Of a DNA stretch of 56,017 nt, positions 19,369 through 27,932 are shown one piece after another. A program made the position numbers and the translations under genes. Origin of the DNA: Thermodesulfobacteriota bacterium (GTDB lineage Bacteria; Desulfobacterota; WTBG01; CAIYCZ01; CAIRTM01); NCBI GenBank assembly GCA_028278025.1, contig JANQFE010000107.1, forward strand, positions 1-56,017. The letters are read 5' to 3'. Below the pieces are notes generated by a model. That model was not told the DNA's origin and did not search any database. It saw nothing but the letters and a program-made list of their open reading frames with translations. Every line of letters begins with the position of its first letter. Position 1 is the first letter of the stretch.

Positions 19369-19611
19369 GTAATATAAAAAAAACGGCATTTAAAACAGTT
19401 GATTTTTTGTTTTCGATTCAATTAGAATCTCTCTAGATGTCTCAGTTATATGTACAAAAATTATTTACCATTTTTAACAAAAAAGCAAAATGTAATTATA
19501 TACTGTGCAGGCTGATAAATACATATAAAAGAGAGACACTACGGGCATCGCAGAGGATGGCTTTGAACAACCACATCATGTAACGGTAACACGAACAATG
19601 GAGGTGACAGT

Positions 19612-20529
19612 ATGCATAATGTGATAATAATCGGCTCTGGTCCTGCAGGACTTACCGCAGCTATCTATACAGCAAGGGCACAGCTTGCTCCTGTTGTTAT
19701 TGAAGGCATGGAACCCGGAGGGCAGCTCACCACAACCACTATAGTTGAAAATTGGCCGGGCAGCCCTCAGGGAGTCGAAGGACAACAACTCATGGATGAC
19801 ATGAAGGCCCAGGCCCTAAAGTTTGGTACTATATTTAAAAATGGTGAAGTCTCTAAAGTTAACCTCACAGCTAAACCTTTCAGTTTGTTCATAGGTGCAG
19901 AAAAGCTGGAGGCTGCAAGTCTTGTTATCGCAACAGGTGCATCCGCCCGGCTGCTCGGTCAGGAATCTGAGAAAAAACTTATGGGCAGGGGGGTATCAGT
20001 GTGTGCAACCTGTGACGGCTTTTTTTTCAAGGGTAAGGATGTCCTTGTGGTGGGTGGAGGTGATACCGCTATCGAAGAGGCAGTGTTCCTCAGTAGTCTT
20101 GCAGCAAAAGTCACCGTGGTCCACCGCAGAGATGAATTGAGGGCGGAAAAAATAATGCAGCAAAAAGCTTTTGAAATACCGAACATACACTTTCTATGGG
20201 ATTCGGTTGTAGAAAATATTCAAGACCCGCAAAAGGGCACTGTTACCGGGGCCTCTATCAAAAATGTCAAAACCGGTGCAATATCTTCACACCCCTGTGA
20301 CGGGATATTTATTGCCATTGGGCACACCCCTAATACAACCCTGTTCAAATCTCAGATTGATATGGATGAAAAAGGTTACATAAAAACTAAAAATGGAACA
20401 GAAACAAATATAGCCGGGGTTTTCGCCGCAGGAGATGTTACCGACCCTGTCTATAAACAGGCCGTAACATCAGCAGGCATGGGTTGTATGGCAGCGCTTG
20501 ATACAGAAAGATACTTAAAAGGAATATAA
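19612..20529 (+). CDS. trxB: Thioredoxin-disulfide reductase
   Basis: TrxB uses NADPH through FAD and a redox-active disulfide to reduce thioredoxin. The 305-residue protein has the FAD motif GSGPAGLTAAIYTARA (8-23), EPGGQLTTTT, the active-site disulfide CATC (131-134) followed by DGFFF, the NADPH motif VVGGGDTAIEEAVFL, and the C-terminal FAD motif GVFAAGDVTDP. The ATG follows a strong GGAGGTGA site. The gene is monocistronic, between the 6S-like RNA region and a convergent gene. A ferredoxin- or flavin-dependent variant is unlikely because the NADPH motif is intact. Confidence 0.95.
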   Translation: MHNVIIIGSGPAGLTAAIYTARAQLAPVVIEGMEPGGQLTTTTIVENWPGSPQGVEGQQLMDDMKAQALKFGTIFKNGEVSKVNLTAKPFSLFIGAEKLEAASLVIATGASARLLGQESEKKLMGRGVSVCATCDGFFFKGKDVLVVGGGDTAIEEAVFLSSLAAKVTVVHRRDELRAEKIMQQKAFEIPNIHFLWDSVVENIQDPQKGTVTGASIKNVKTGAISSHPCDGIFIAIGHTPNTTLFKSQIDMDEKGYIKTKNGTETNIAGVFAAGDVTDPVYKQAVTSAGMGCMAALDTERYLKGI

Positions 20530-20554
20530 AGATACTCTTGCAGCGTTATAGGCA

Positions 20555-20695
20555 AACAACATTACCAGGATTTAAAATCCAAATGACAAAAAAACAAACC
20601 GATATCCTGCATCATTTGACATGTAAGAATTTAGGATTGTTTTATTATGTGCGGTTTGATATTTGAAAGGTATGGTTTATTACTGCGGTGGTCAC
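20555..20695. repeat. Degenerate repeat pair in the trxB 3' gap
   Basis: The gap has the words AAAATCCAAATGACAAAA and ACAAACC on one side and, inverted, GGATTG, GGTTTGATATTTG on the other. This matches the AAATCC/CAAATATC class of degenerate intergenic repeats. No hairpin strong enough to be an intrinsic terminator was found between trxB and the convergent DUF4388 gene. Confidence 0.4.
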
Positions 20696-20749
20696 TTCAT
20701 AGGCACTACTGCATATGTCAACACCTCTATGTAATTTTACCGTTTGGAA

Positions 20750-21832
20750 CTACTCACGCAGTGTGATAGTATAAAATTCTCCCTTTTTAGCATATACAAA
20801 AGAACTGTTTTCATAAAACAGCACTTCGTCTTCTCCGAGAATTCCGGCCTTTGAAAGCTCTTCCAGCTTGTTCGGATATTGTTTGTGCTGCAGGTAAAAT
20901 ATTTTCAGGCCCTTGTGCAGTTTTGCTTCTGTTGAATAGGTAAAATATGTATAAAGATATGATTCATGCAGTTCCGCAGGATCCAGTATCGGTACAATGT
21001 TTCCCGGAAGCCTCCCTACGAGAACTATACAGAGCAGCAGTACAGACAGACAAAGCCCCAGATAGATTGCAATACCGGCAAACCTGGTAGGCGCAATAGA
21101 AAATCCTGCAGGTTGGCCTTCATGATCCTGCGACAGCAATGTAATGCATCCCTTCTCAAGCAGCTGGCACAGTGCTTTACAGGTCGTAAATCTTCCCAGC
21201 AGGCTCTCATGAATGATATCTTGAACCGTTCGTTTCCCATCAATCAGATTAAGCACACCCAAACTGTCTGCATCAAGGTTTGGCTGGTCTGCCTCAGGTA
21301 CTTTGCCGAAAACCATGTTAAATGTTGTTACCGTTTTTTGAACATCAGGCCATTCATCAATCATCCGGAATACATCAAGAAGCATGGATTCAAGATTAGG
21401 AAGTGATATGAGATCAGCATCAATACTTACGTTATCCGTCACAAACCGATAGACGCCATCACGCCATTGCAGGATATCATAAAATGTTTCATAAGCCTGT
21501 GAAATGATTGCTTTTTGCAGGTTATCCTTATCAATAAAACCTTTTGTAAACAAAATTCTTCCTATGTATTCATAGGTTTCATTTTGAATCTTTAAAGCAT
21601 GTTCAAGATCTGTTTCAGAGATTAATTTCGCATCGACAAGCATCTTACCCAGATGGTCGCGCTTGATTCGGCTTGATGACACTCTGGTGTCGGCAATCTG
21701 TCCGTTTAAGAAACTAATTTGAGCATGCTCGTTCCCTCTTTCTATCAAGAGTATGCCCGTCTTTTGCTGTTGAGCAATAAGCTGCAAAATATCAGCAATG
21801 CCAAATTCTTTGATTGTGCCTTCTAGTGCCAT
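20750..21832 (-). CDS. DUF4388 domain membrane protein
   Basis: The N-terminus (ALEGTIKEFGIADILQLIAQQQKTGILLIERG) is a typical DUF4388 (PATAN-like) domain, found in bacterial signalling proteins. A second unit (about 60-130) resembles the GspE/PilB N-terminal domain: LGKMLVDAKLISETDLEHAL and GRILFTKGFIDKDNLQKAI. A winged-helix-like region (about 185-235) and one transmembrane helix (251-273) follow. The last 85 residues are outside the membrane and resemble small pseudopilin-like or sensory tails. It is the last gene of a minus-strand group with a TPR/zinc-ribbon protein, an MglA-like GTPase and a TPR protein, suggesting a polarity, motility or secretion role (inference). Confidence 0.75.
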   Translation of the reverse strand: MALEGTIKEFGIADILQLIAQQQKTGILLIERGNEHAQISFLNGQIADTRVSSSRIKRDHLGKMLVDAKLISETDLEHALKIQNETYEYIGRILFTKGFIDKDNLQKAIISQAYETFYDILQWRDGVYRFVTDNVSIDADLISLPNLESMLLDVFRMIDEWPDVQKTVTTFNMVFGKVPEADQPNLDADSLGVLNLIDGKRTVQDIIHESLLGRFTTCKALCQLLEKGCITLLSQDHEGQPAGFSIAPTRFAGIAIYLGLCLSVLLLCIVLVGRLPGNIVPILDPAELHESYLYTYFTYSTEAKLHKGLKIFYLQHKQYPNKLEELSKAGILGEDEVLFYENSSFVYAKKGEFYTITLRE

Positions 21833-21868
21833 AGTTACATCTTAAAAAAATTACACATACATGTACTA

Positions 21869-23743
21869 CTATTTTAAAAAGAGCCGTAATGTAGCCTCTT
21901 TGCCTTTTATCCTTCTGACATCCAGTATTACAAAAAACCACCATCCCAACAGTGCTGACAGGCACAGCACCATATCAGGTACCGCTGAAAGTCCGGCAAT
22001 TCCCCAAGGGTCTTCAATGACAGCAATGGCAATGGGCTTAAGCATGAGGCAAAAAGATACCAGGAGACAAATAACACCTTTAATAGGCTGCTCCTTCCAT
22101 ATATGGCCTGCGCCCGGGAAAAGCAGGCTCAGCAAAGCTGCAGCAACAGTATATATTCTCAGATGCCAGGTAATTTGAGCAATCTTTTCCTGTCTTGACA
22201 GGAAATCAATTCTTGTCTGTCTCTGAAAAAAATTCTGACATTGCGCACATACGTTATCTTCTGTAAGACTGCCCTGACATCTTCGGCACAGGGCCCGTGC
22301 ACATATCCGACATTGGATGGAGATACGAAATTTATCTTTCCTGACTGCAAAAAAGCTGAAAAAAAACAAACCCATGGTTACAGGCATTGCATACAACAGC
22401 GGAATACCTCTGAAAAAACGATCCCACATCTTATGAATCAATTCTTCCTGTTGTGTAAAAAAGTGATATCCTTTTTTCCATACGTTTTTCCTCGAGATTG
22501 TTTCATCAATAATAAGGCGATTGTAATCTTCGGAATAAATTTTAAGATAGTTGTCTACTGTTGATGCATTAATCCTTTTGGCAGCTATAAGTTCCTGCTC
22601 AGCCTCTTTAAACATAAACTTCTGCTGGTAAGCTCGTGCGAGATTAAAATGGGCCGCATGACTCGATGCCGGTGCCAGTACGATGGCATGTTGATAGGCA
22701 TCAACAGCCTGCTGCCATTCTGCAGTCGCAAGATATACATTGCCTTTGTTTACCTGGGCCTTATACTGGTCCGGGTTTACAGCAAGCAGTTTTTCATAGT
22801 AGCGCTGAGCTGTTCGATAATTTTTTTCTTTTTTATGCACAAGACCGAGGCTAAAAAGTATTTCCTGGTCATCGGGATTGTCTTTCAGATAGTGCTCAAG
22901 CTGTTCTATGTCTTGCTGATTCCAGCAACCGTAATTGACCCTCCAAATACGGTCAAGCATATCAAATTGCGGCAGATAAAGACAAAAGCACAACACACTC
23001 ATTACCAGCGGCAGACAGCTATACAGTGCTAAAAGAATCATAGCTGTAATTTGCTCTTTTTTTGTACAGTAACTAAAAAGCAGTACAATCCAAAAAACAA
23101 ACATCCAAAAAATTGTAAAACCAAAGAGAAGGGGGAGCACGCATAGGATCGGTATCACTGCCCGGAGTGCGTTATCAGGAATTGCCTGTGTAACGACATG
23201 TCTAACATCATGAAAAATCAGCTTGCAGTATTTTGCCATACAAAGTAATCCGAAAAGACAAAGGGTCAACAGGAAGGCACCGGTCAGGACCGATAGATTT
23301 ACAAACAAAGCAAAAGCAAAATCTTCTAAATTGTAGATTTTTTTCAGAAAAGCATGCAGATACCCCGGTAGCAAACGATAGAGAAGTATCTTGTTTTTAT
23401 GCCAGGCCAATCTGGACTGCAGGATATAGACAGGCGGCAGTTCGGGTGATAGTTTCCGGGCATAATCTGATAACAGTACAGCCTTGTCATAATCACCCTG
23501 TTTGACGGCCTCCTCTGAACGTTTAATAAGAAAAAGAGCATAGGGGATAAAATTACGAATGCCGTTATCCAGGGACTTTTGATATACTCGCTCTAATGCT
23601 GAACCAAGTTGTTGCAGACTTGCTGTTTGAGGAAGCGGTGTGGCATCTATATAGATATCTGCCCGCAAAGGAGCATTTTGAACAAATAACAGAATTAGGC
23701 ACAGAACTAAACCATACGGGAGGCTATAAGCAGTTTTTTTCAT
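21869..23743 (-). CDS. Multi-pass membrane protein with TPR repeats and zinc ribbon
   Basis: The 624-residue protein has a signal peptide (LPYGLVLCLILLFVQNAPLRAD) and a short helical domain. Three or four transmembrane helices (about 145-265) are followed by three TPR units (about 290-400: DDQEILFSLGLVHKKEKNYRTAQRYYEKLLAVNPD and copies). Another helix, a four-Cys-pair zinc ribbon (about 479-506: CRIC, CRRC, CAQC) and three C-terminal helices complete it. The C-terminal helical part with GAGHIWKEQPIKG resembles small membrane domains sometimes fused to zinc ribbons. It lies 36 bp before the DUF4388 gene and 49 bp after the GTPase gene. Function is not known; an envelope scaffold is plausible. 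Confidence 0.7.
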   Translation of the reverse strand: MKKTAYSLPYGLVLCLILLFVQNAPLRADIYIDATPLPQTASLQQLGSALERVYQKSLDNGIRNFIPYALFLIKRSEEAVKQGDYDKAVLLSDYARKLSPELPPVYILQSRLAWHKNKILLYRLLPGYLHAFLKKIYNLEDFAFALFVNLSVLTGAFLLTLCLFGLLCMAKYCKLIFHDVRHVVTQAIPDNALRAVIPILCVLPLLFGFTIFWMFVFWIVLLFSYCTKKEQITAMILLALYSCLPLVMSVLCFCLYLPQFDMLDRIWRVNYGCWNQQDIEQLEHYLKDNPDDQEILFSLGLVHKKEKNYRTAQRYYEKLLAVNPDQYKAQVNKGNVYLATAEWQQAVDAYQHAIVLAPASSHAAHFNLARAYQQKFMFKEAEQELIAAKRINASTVDNYLKIYSEDYNRLIIDETISRKNVWKKGYHFFTQQEELIHKMWDRFFRGIPLLYAMPVTMGLFFFSFFAVRKDKFRISIQCRICARALCRRCQGSLTEDNVCAQCQNFFQRQTRIDFLSRQEKIAQITWHLRIYTVAAALLSLLFPGAGHIWKEQPIKGVICLLVSFCLMLKPIAIAVIEDPWGIAGLSAVPDMVLCLSALLGWWFFVILDVRRIKGKEATLRLFLK

Positions 23744-23792
23744 GTCTTTGAGAAGTAAACAATAATGTGCAAGCTTTTTTTAAACAGCTTAC

Positions 23793-25142
23793 CTACCCTT
23801 TTAGTTTTAAGCCGTCAAACGTTATGGTTATGGTAACTGTATATTCTTTGCCGTGCTCTTCATTTTGGAAGGTAACCGGAACTGAAAGCATAGTATCAGA
23901 TATTTTCTGTGCCTGTCCACAAGAAGTAATTTTTACATCTGCTTGAGCTTCCGGCTGAATGTCGATGGCAGGGGACTCTAAAGAAATTTCAACGCCCTTA
24001 TCCGGTCCCTCTTCCAGTGTCAGGGAAGGTGTCTCATCATCAAGTTGTATTGGTTCAGGAGACCCAGCAGCCTCATCCTGTCCGCAGACTAAAGAGGGTT
24101 CATCCAATGTAATCTCCGGTTCTGTAGAAGCCGGTTCTACAGTGTCTTCAACCTGAAATGATTCATTGAGCGTAATCTCTTCACCGGATGTATCAAGAGG
24201 TATTTCCGGGCGGTCCATCTTTATCTCGGGTTCTGCAGAAGCAGATTCCACAGTATCTTCAACCGGAAGCGGCTCATTGAGCGTAACCTCTTCACCGGGT
24301 GTGTCAAGAGATATTTCCGGGCGGTCCATCTTTATCTCGGGTTCTTCGGTGCCCAGCACCGGAGGTTCTTCTAGAACAAGCGGCTCTGCTGAAGGCATCT
24401 CAACCTCTTCCTTACTATGCGGCGTCTCATGTATGGGTTCCTGGACTACTGTTTCTACAGGAGCTTCTTCTCGGGTAATCCTGATGATGGGCTCGTCTGC
24501 ATCAGCCCCCTCTTCATACAGGCTTGCAACAGGTTCCTGCGGTTTCTGTTTTCGGTCTGAAGGGCTGTTTATATGTTTTAAAACAAGCTTACAGCATGCA
24601 GTTAGTGTTTCCATTATCCCGGTGCCCTTTAAGGCACTTGCCTCAAAAGAGGGAACATGCATCGTATTAAGTTCAGCATCAAGAGTTGCAACCGGCAGGA
24701 TATTCTCTAAATCTCTTTTATTGTACTGTATAATAAAGGGAACCGTTGTTAATTCCTTTTTGTAGTATTTCAGGTTTTCGTTCAAGTCGTTCAGGCTTTC
24801 CAGATTCTCTTCCATTTTATCTTTTTGAGAATCAGCCACAAATATAATTCCGTCTACGCTGGTCAGGACAGCTCTCCTGGTAAGGGCATAATAAACCTGT
24901 CCGGGCACCGTATACATATGAAACCGGGTTTTAAACCCTTTCACATTACCTAATTCTATCGGGAGAAAATCAAAAAATAGGGTCCGGTCATCCTTTGTTG
25001 CCAGCGTCATAATATCACCGCGCTGGTCAGGTGTGAGCCGTGTATGGATGCATTGCACATTTGTGGTCTTACCACACAGGGCCGGACCATAGTATACTAT
25101 TTTTATATCAAGCTCCCTTTTTGCAGCGTTTAGGACAGCCAT
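23793..25142 (-). CDS. MglA-like small GTPase with long acidic repeat tail
   Basis: The first 200 residues are a Ras-like GTPase of the MglA/GTP-binding bacterial polarity family. They have the P-loop GPALCGKTTN (19-28), LFFDFLPIELGNVKGFKTRFHMYTVPGQV for switch 2, IIFVADSQKDKMEENLESL, and YNKRDL for base recognition. MglA switches set cell polarity and gliding or pilus position in Myxococcus. The next 180 residues are acidic and repetitive: a 37-residue unit (EPEIKMDRPEIxLDTxGEE) appears twice plus a partial copy, matching a 111-bp direct DNA repeat at 24168-24342. A small beta domain ends the protein. The frame opens at a GTG (25154), but the ATG at 25140-25142 has AGAGGTGAT upstream. Confidence 0.82.
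   Translation of the reverse strand: MAVLNAAKRELDIKIVYYGPALCGKTTNVQCIHTRLTPDQRGDIMTLATKDDRTLFFDFLPIELGNVKGFKTRFHMYTVPGQVYYALTRRAVLTSVDGIIFVADSQKDKMEENLESLNDLNENLKYYKKELTTVPFIIQYNKRDLENILPVATLDAELNTMHVPSFEASALKGTGIMETLTACCKLVLKHINSPSDRKQKPQEPVASLYEEGADADEPIIRITREEAPVETVVQEPIHETPHSKEEVEMPSAEPLVLEEPPVLGTEEPEIKMDRPEISLDTPGEEVTLNEPLPVEDTVESASAEPEIKMDRPEIPLDTSGEEITLNESFQVEDTVEPASTEPEITLDEPSLVCGQDEAAGSPEPIQLDDETPSLTLEEGPDKGVEISLESPAIDIQPEAQADVKITSCGQAQKISDTMLSVPVTFQNEEHGKEYTVTITITFDGLKLKG
24168..24345. repeat. 111-bp tandem repeat inside the GTPase tail
   Basis: Two imperfect copies, spaced 111 bp apart, include the shared block CGGTCCATCTTTATCTCGGG at 24211 and 24322. They encode the 37-residue acidic units of the GTPase tail. 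Length change by slippage would keep the reading frame. Confidence 0.85.
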
Positions 25143-25160
25143 TTTTATTATCACCTCTTT

Positions 25161-26252
25161 TTATTGTGATGAAAGTTTTTTGATTTCTATATTTACGTTT
25201 TTGTAATTCTTGTTTTGTTGAGATATTGTTTTGAAAACCTTAAGTGCCTTTGCACTATCACCTTCTGCTTTATAAATAAGTGCTGACTGATATTGTAACG
25301 CAAGTTTTTCTTCACCGGTCAAACCGTCAATCTTCAGCCCTCTGGCAACAAAATCCTGAGCTTCCCGGAATTTTTTAAGGGTCATACTGCAATGTGCCAG
25401 GTTTAGATAGCATTCAAGCTTATTCTCTAAGCCGTCCAGTGCTGTTTGGAACTCATCAATGGCTTCTGCCAGCTGATTGCAGCGTTGATAAGCCAGAGCC
25501 AGATTAAAATGAAACTGGGGGCTGTCCTTGTTAGGTTCAGATTCAATTAAACCTTTCAGTTCCTTGAAAACGGTATCCGGTGCCATGTTTTTTGCAGTGA
25601 TTTCAGCAGCGTGTGGTTCTTCATTATCAGAAACAGTCGAAATGTTAATAGAGACGTCATCTTCCAGGGCTGCCTCAAGATCAAAAAAGCTTTCCGTCAC
25701 AGTATTCTGCGCAGTTGTATCTTTGTGCTCCTCGACGAGGTTCCACTTATCTTTAGGTCCAACCCGCAGTGTTTCTTCTTCTGTCAGGTCTTTATTTTCA
25801 TAAAATTTCGCTACTTTAATCTTGAAGAACTTGTTTTCGGGGTCAATCTCACTAATCTTCCTGAGCACCTGGGTGGCTTCATATTTCATATCTTTTTCAT
25901 AATAATGATTAGCCAGCTTTTCCAGCACTGCAACACTATCGCCCACAAAGCCGTTCCTCAAATGCAGATCCGCAAGTTCAGAATATACATCAACCTGTTC
26001 AGCATCCAGTGAAATAATGTGTTTATAAATTGCAACTGCAATCTGGAAAAGCCGTTTTTCCTGATATGCCTTAGCAGCCGTAAGATATTCTTCTATCGCC
26101 TTATCTTTTTTATTGTGTTCCAGATAAAGCTCTGCAATTTTGATACGAACCCGTAAATCATTTGGGTTCTGTTCAGCAGCTTTTTGCAGCTTATCTAATA
26201 CTTCCTGAAATTTTTTATCCTGCGATGTTCGTTTGAAAAAAGATAGTTTCAT
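25161..26252 (-). CDS. TPR-repeat protein
   Basis: The 363-residue soluble protein has TPR units at about 30-65 (VRIKIAELYLEHNKKDKAIEEYLTAAKAY), 66-100, and 100-135 (VYSELADLHLRNGFVGDSVAVLEKLA). Further units lie at about 245-280 (FHFNLALAYQRCNQLAEAIDEFQTALDG) and up to the end. A charged linker (about 170-220) separates the two sets. No signal peptide or membrane helix is seen. It is the first gene of the minus-strand cluster, 18 bp from the GTPase gene. By context it may be the GTPase partner; that is inference from the operon only. Confidence 0.8.
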   Translation of the reverse strand: MKLSFFKRTSQDKKFQEVLDKLQKAAEQNPNDLRVRIKIAELYLEHNKKDKAIEEYLTAAKAYQEKRLFQIAVAIYKHIISLDAEQVDVYSELADLHLRNGFVGDSVAVLEKLANHYYEKDMKYEATQVLRKISEIDPENKFFKIKVAKFYENKDLTEEETLRVGPKDKWNLVEEHKDTTAQNTVTESFFDLEAALEDDVSINISTVSDNEEPHAAEITAKNMAPDTVFKELKGLIESEPNKDSPQFHFNLALAYQRCNQLAEAIDEFQTALDGLENKLECYLNLAHCSMTLKKFREAQDFVARGLKIDGLTGEEKLALQYQSALIYKAEGDSAKALKVFKTISQQNKNYKNVNIEIKKLSSQ

Positions 26253-26432
26253 ATAACGCTCAAGAAATCTTAACTATACTCACCGTTATAGCTGTGGTAT
26301 TATATGCGGTCTTGGCAAAGAAAAGGATGCCGATTATCCTGTATATTATTATAATTACATTATATCGACCATCTGCATAAAAAAGATAATCAATATTTTA
26401 GTGTTTTATAATTACTCTGCCAGTATAAATTG

Positions 26433-26461
26433 TTGACTTTGCTTTGCTTTTTGGTTATCTA
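26433..26461 (+). promoter_or_regulatory. Candidate promoter of the lipoprotein-trpF-secA run
   Basis: TTGACT (26433-26438), a 17-bp spacer and TATCTA (26456-26461) match sigma-70 spacing. The minus-10 box is only 4/6. The site lies in the divergent gap between the TPR gene and the lipoprotein gene. Confidence 0.35.
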
Positions 26462-26536
26462 TATAAATCTATATAATACTGTGGTACTAAAAATTTAGAT
26501 TCAAGACTAAAAATAAAAACAAGCTGTGACAAAAAA

Positions 26537-27130
26537 ATGTTTTTTAAAACAAAATTATGTATTTTATGCCTGACAGCAGTTGTTCTGACTACTTTTACGG
26601 CTTGCAGAACGACCTCAAAAGAGCCGACCAAAGATCAAGAGCAGTACACAAATAAAAAATCCAGTATCCAGGAACTGCCCAAAAGACTCATATCAGACTA
26701 CAGTGATATGCAGGAAAATGAGATCGTATCATGGGTCTGGGTAAAATCCGGTTATACTTTTGACATATTAAGGACGGCCAAGGTATATCCACTGGAGAAC
26801 TATTGCAGCGTTGATTACCCGTGGGCAGAAAAAAAGCTGGAAAAAGCCCTGCAGGATCTTTTCGCACCAGAGGAAACGGGTCGACAGGAACCCGCTGCCC
26901 TAGGTCTTAAGGCTGCTATTGTTGATATGAACGTTAAACCCGGTATTATTAAGCGTTTCTTTCCTTCTATTGATGATTATCCCTATGTTGAAATTGAGAT
27001 TGTTATGTTTGAAGAGACTTCTAAAAAAATCGTATTTACATTATGTCATTTTCAAAAAAATGAAGACTTTAAGAATGCTGTCGACGGCCTTATCAATGAC
27101 TTAACCATCTTTTTTCAGGAAAAAACGTAA
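26537..27130 (+). CDS. Putative lipoprotein of unknown function
   Basis: A signal peptide ends in TTFTAC, a fair lipobox, predicting an acylated Cys near residue 23. The remaining 170 residues are soluble, with mixed strands and helices and a central NYCSVDYPWAEKKLEKAL segment. I recognise no domain. The structure looks like a small periplasmic lipoprotein, perhaps outer-membrane bound. It lies 53 bp upstream of trpF on the same strand, so it may share the transcript, but no functional link is apparent. The ribosome binding site is weak. Confidence 0.75.
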   Translation: MFFKTKLCILCLTAVVLTTFTACRTTSKEPTKDQEQYTNKKSSIQELPKRLISDYSDMQENEIVSWVWVKSGYTFDILRTAKVYPLENYCSVDYPWAEKKLEKALQDLFAPEETGRQEPAALGLKAAIVDMNVKPGIIKRFFPSIDDYPYVEIEIVMFEETSKKIVFTLCHFQKNEDFKNAVDGLINDLTIFFQEKT

Positions 27131-27183
27131 CAACGACATCTCGCAGAGAGTACTTCAATATTAAACAGAGTATCCCGATATCG

Positions 27184-27870
27184 ATGAAAACATGTGTAAA
27201 AATTTGCGGTATTACAAATAGTGAAGACGCTCGGGTTGTAGCAGGTTCTGGAGCAGATTTTCTCGGTGTTATTGTAGATATACAGGAATCTCCGCGGTCT
27301 GTATCCGTACATGCAGCCCAAACGATAACAGATTGTTCTCCGCTGCCGGTCATTCTTCTGTTGGAAAAAGACCGCAGCCACATAAAAGATGCTGTAGCTC
27401 TGATTAAGCCCTATGGTATACAACTTATTGGCGACTATCCCCTTGAGGAAATAACCCGGCTTAAAGAAGAAACAGGTTGTTTTATCTGGAAAACAGTTCG
27501 TGTACCCAAAAAACAGCTTGAAGAAACCACTTTTGATATCCTCCTTTCAACCATTACTAAACATCATGCTGCGGGAGTTGATACTATGGTCCTGGACACC
27601 ATGGTTGCTAAGCAAAAAGGGGGCACAGGACAGGTATGTGACTGGAAAACTGCTGAAAAACTGGTTGCAGCATGTCCGGTTCCTGTTTTTTTAGCCGGCG
27701 GCATAACCCCCGGAAATGTCCAGGCGGCCATTACACAGGTTAAACCCTATGGTATAGATTTAAGTAGCGGCGTTGAAAAAACGCCCGGTAAAAAGTCCCT
27801 GGAGAAAATCACTAAACTGATGCATAATATAAAACTACTGGGGACACAAAGTACAATGCAGAGAGCTTAA
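27184..27870 (+). CDS. trpF: Phosphoribosylanthranilate isomerase
   Basis: TrpF performs the Amadori rearrangement of phosphoribosylanthranilate to CdRP in tryptophan synthesis. The single TIM barrel (228 aa) has VKICGIT with the catalytic Cys near residue 8, and a downstream DTMVAKQKGGTGQVCDW with the general-acid Asp and phosphate loop. LAGGITPGNVQAAI and GIDLSSGVEKTPGKK complete the family pattern. The usual QLHGDE is here QLIGDY and the usual FVFY/P strand is IVDI, so it is a diverged member. No other trp gene is in the window. Confidence 0.82.
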   Translation: MKTCVKICGITNSEDARVVAGSGADFLGVIVDIQESPRSVSVHAAQTITDCSPLPVILLLEKDRSHIKDAVALIKPYGIQLIGDYPLEEITRLKEETGCFIWKTVRVPKKQLEETTFDILLSTITKHHAAGVDTMVLDTMVAKQKGGTGQVCDWKTAEKLVAACPVPVFLAGGITPGNVQAAITQVKPYGIDLSSGVEKTPGKKSLEKITKLMHNIKLLGTQSTMQRA

Positions 27871-27932
27871 TAAGCCTGATCGCATGCATACCGGTCTGAT
27901 GATAACAACAGAACGGCACGAGGAGTTCAATT

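Noticed and set aside
24168..24345. CRISPR-like array from repeated blocks
   Set aside because: There are only two long copies, they are in frame in a coding region, and there are no spacers or cas genes.
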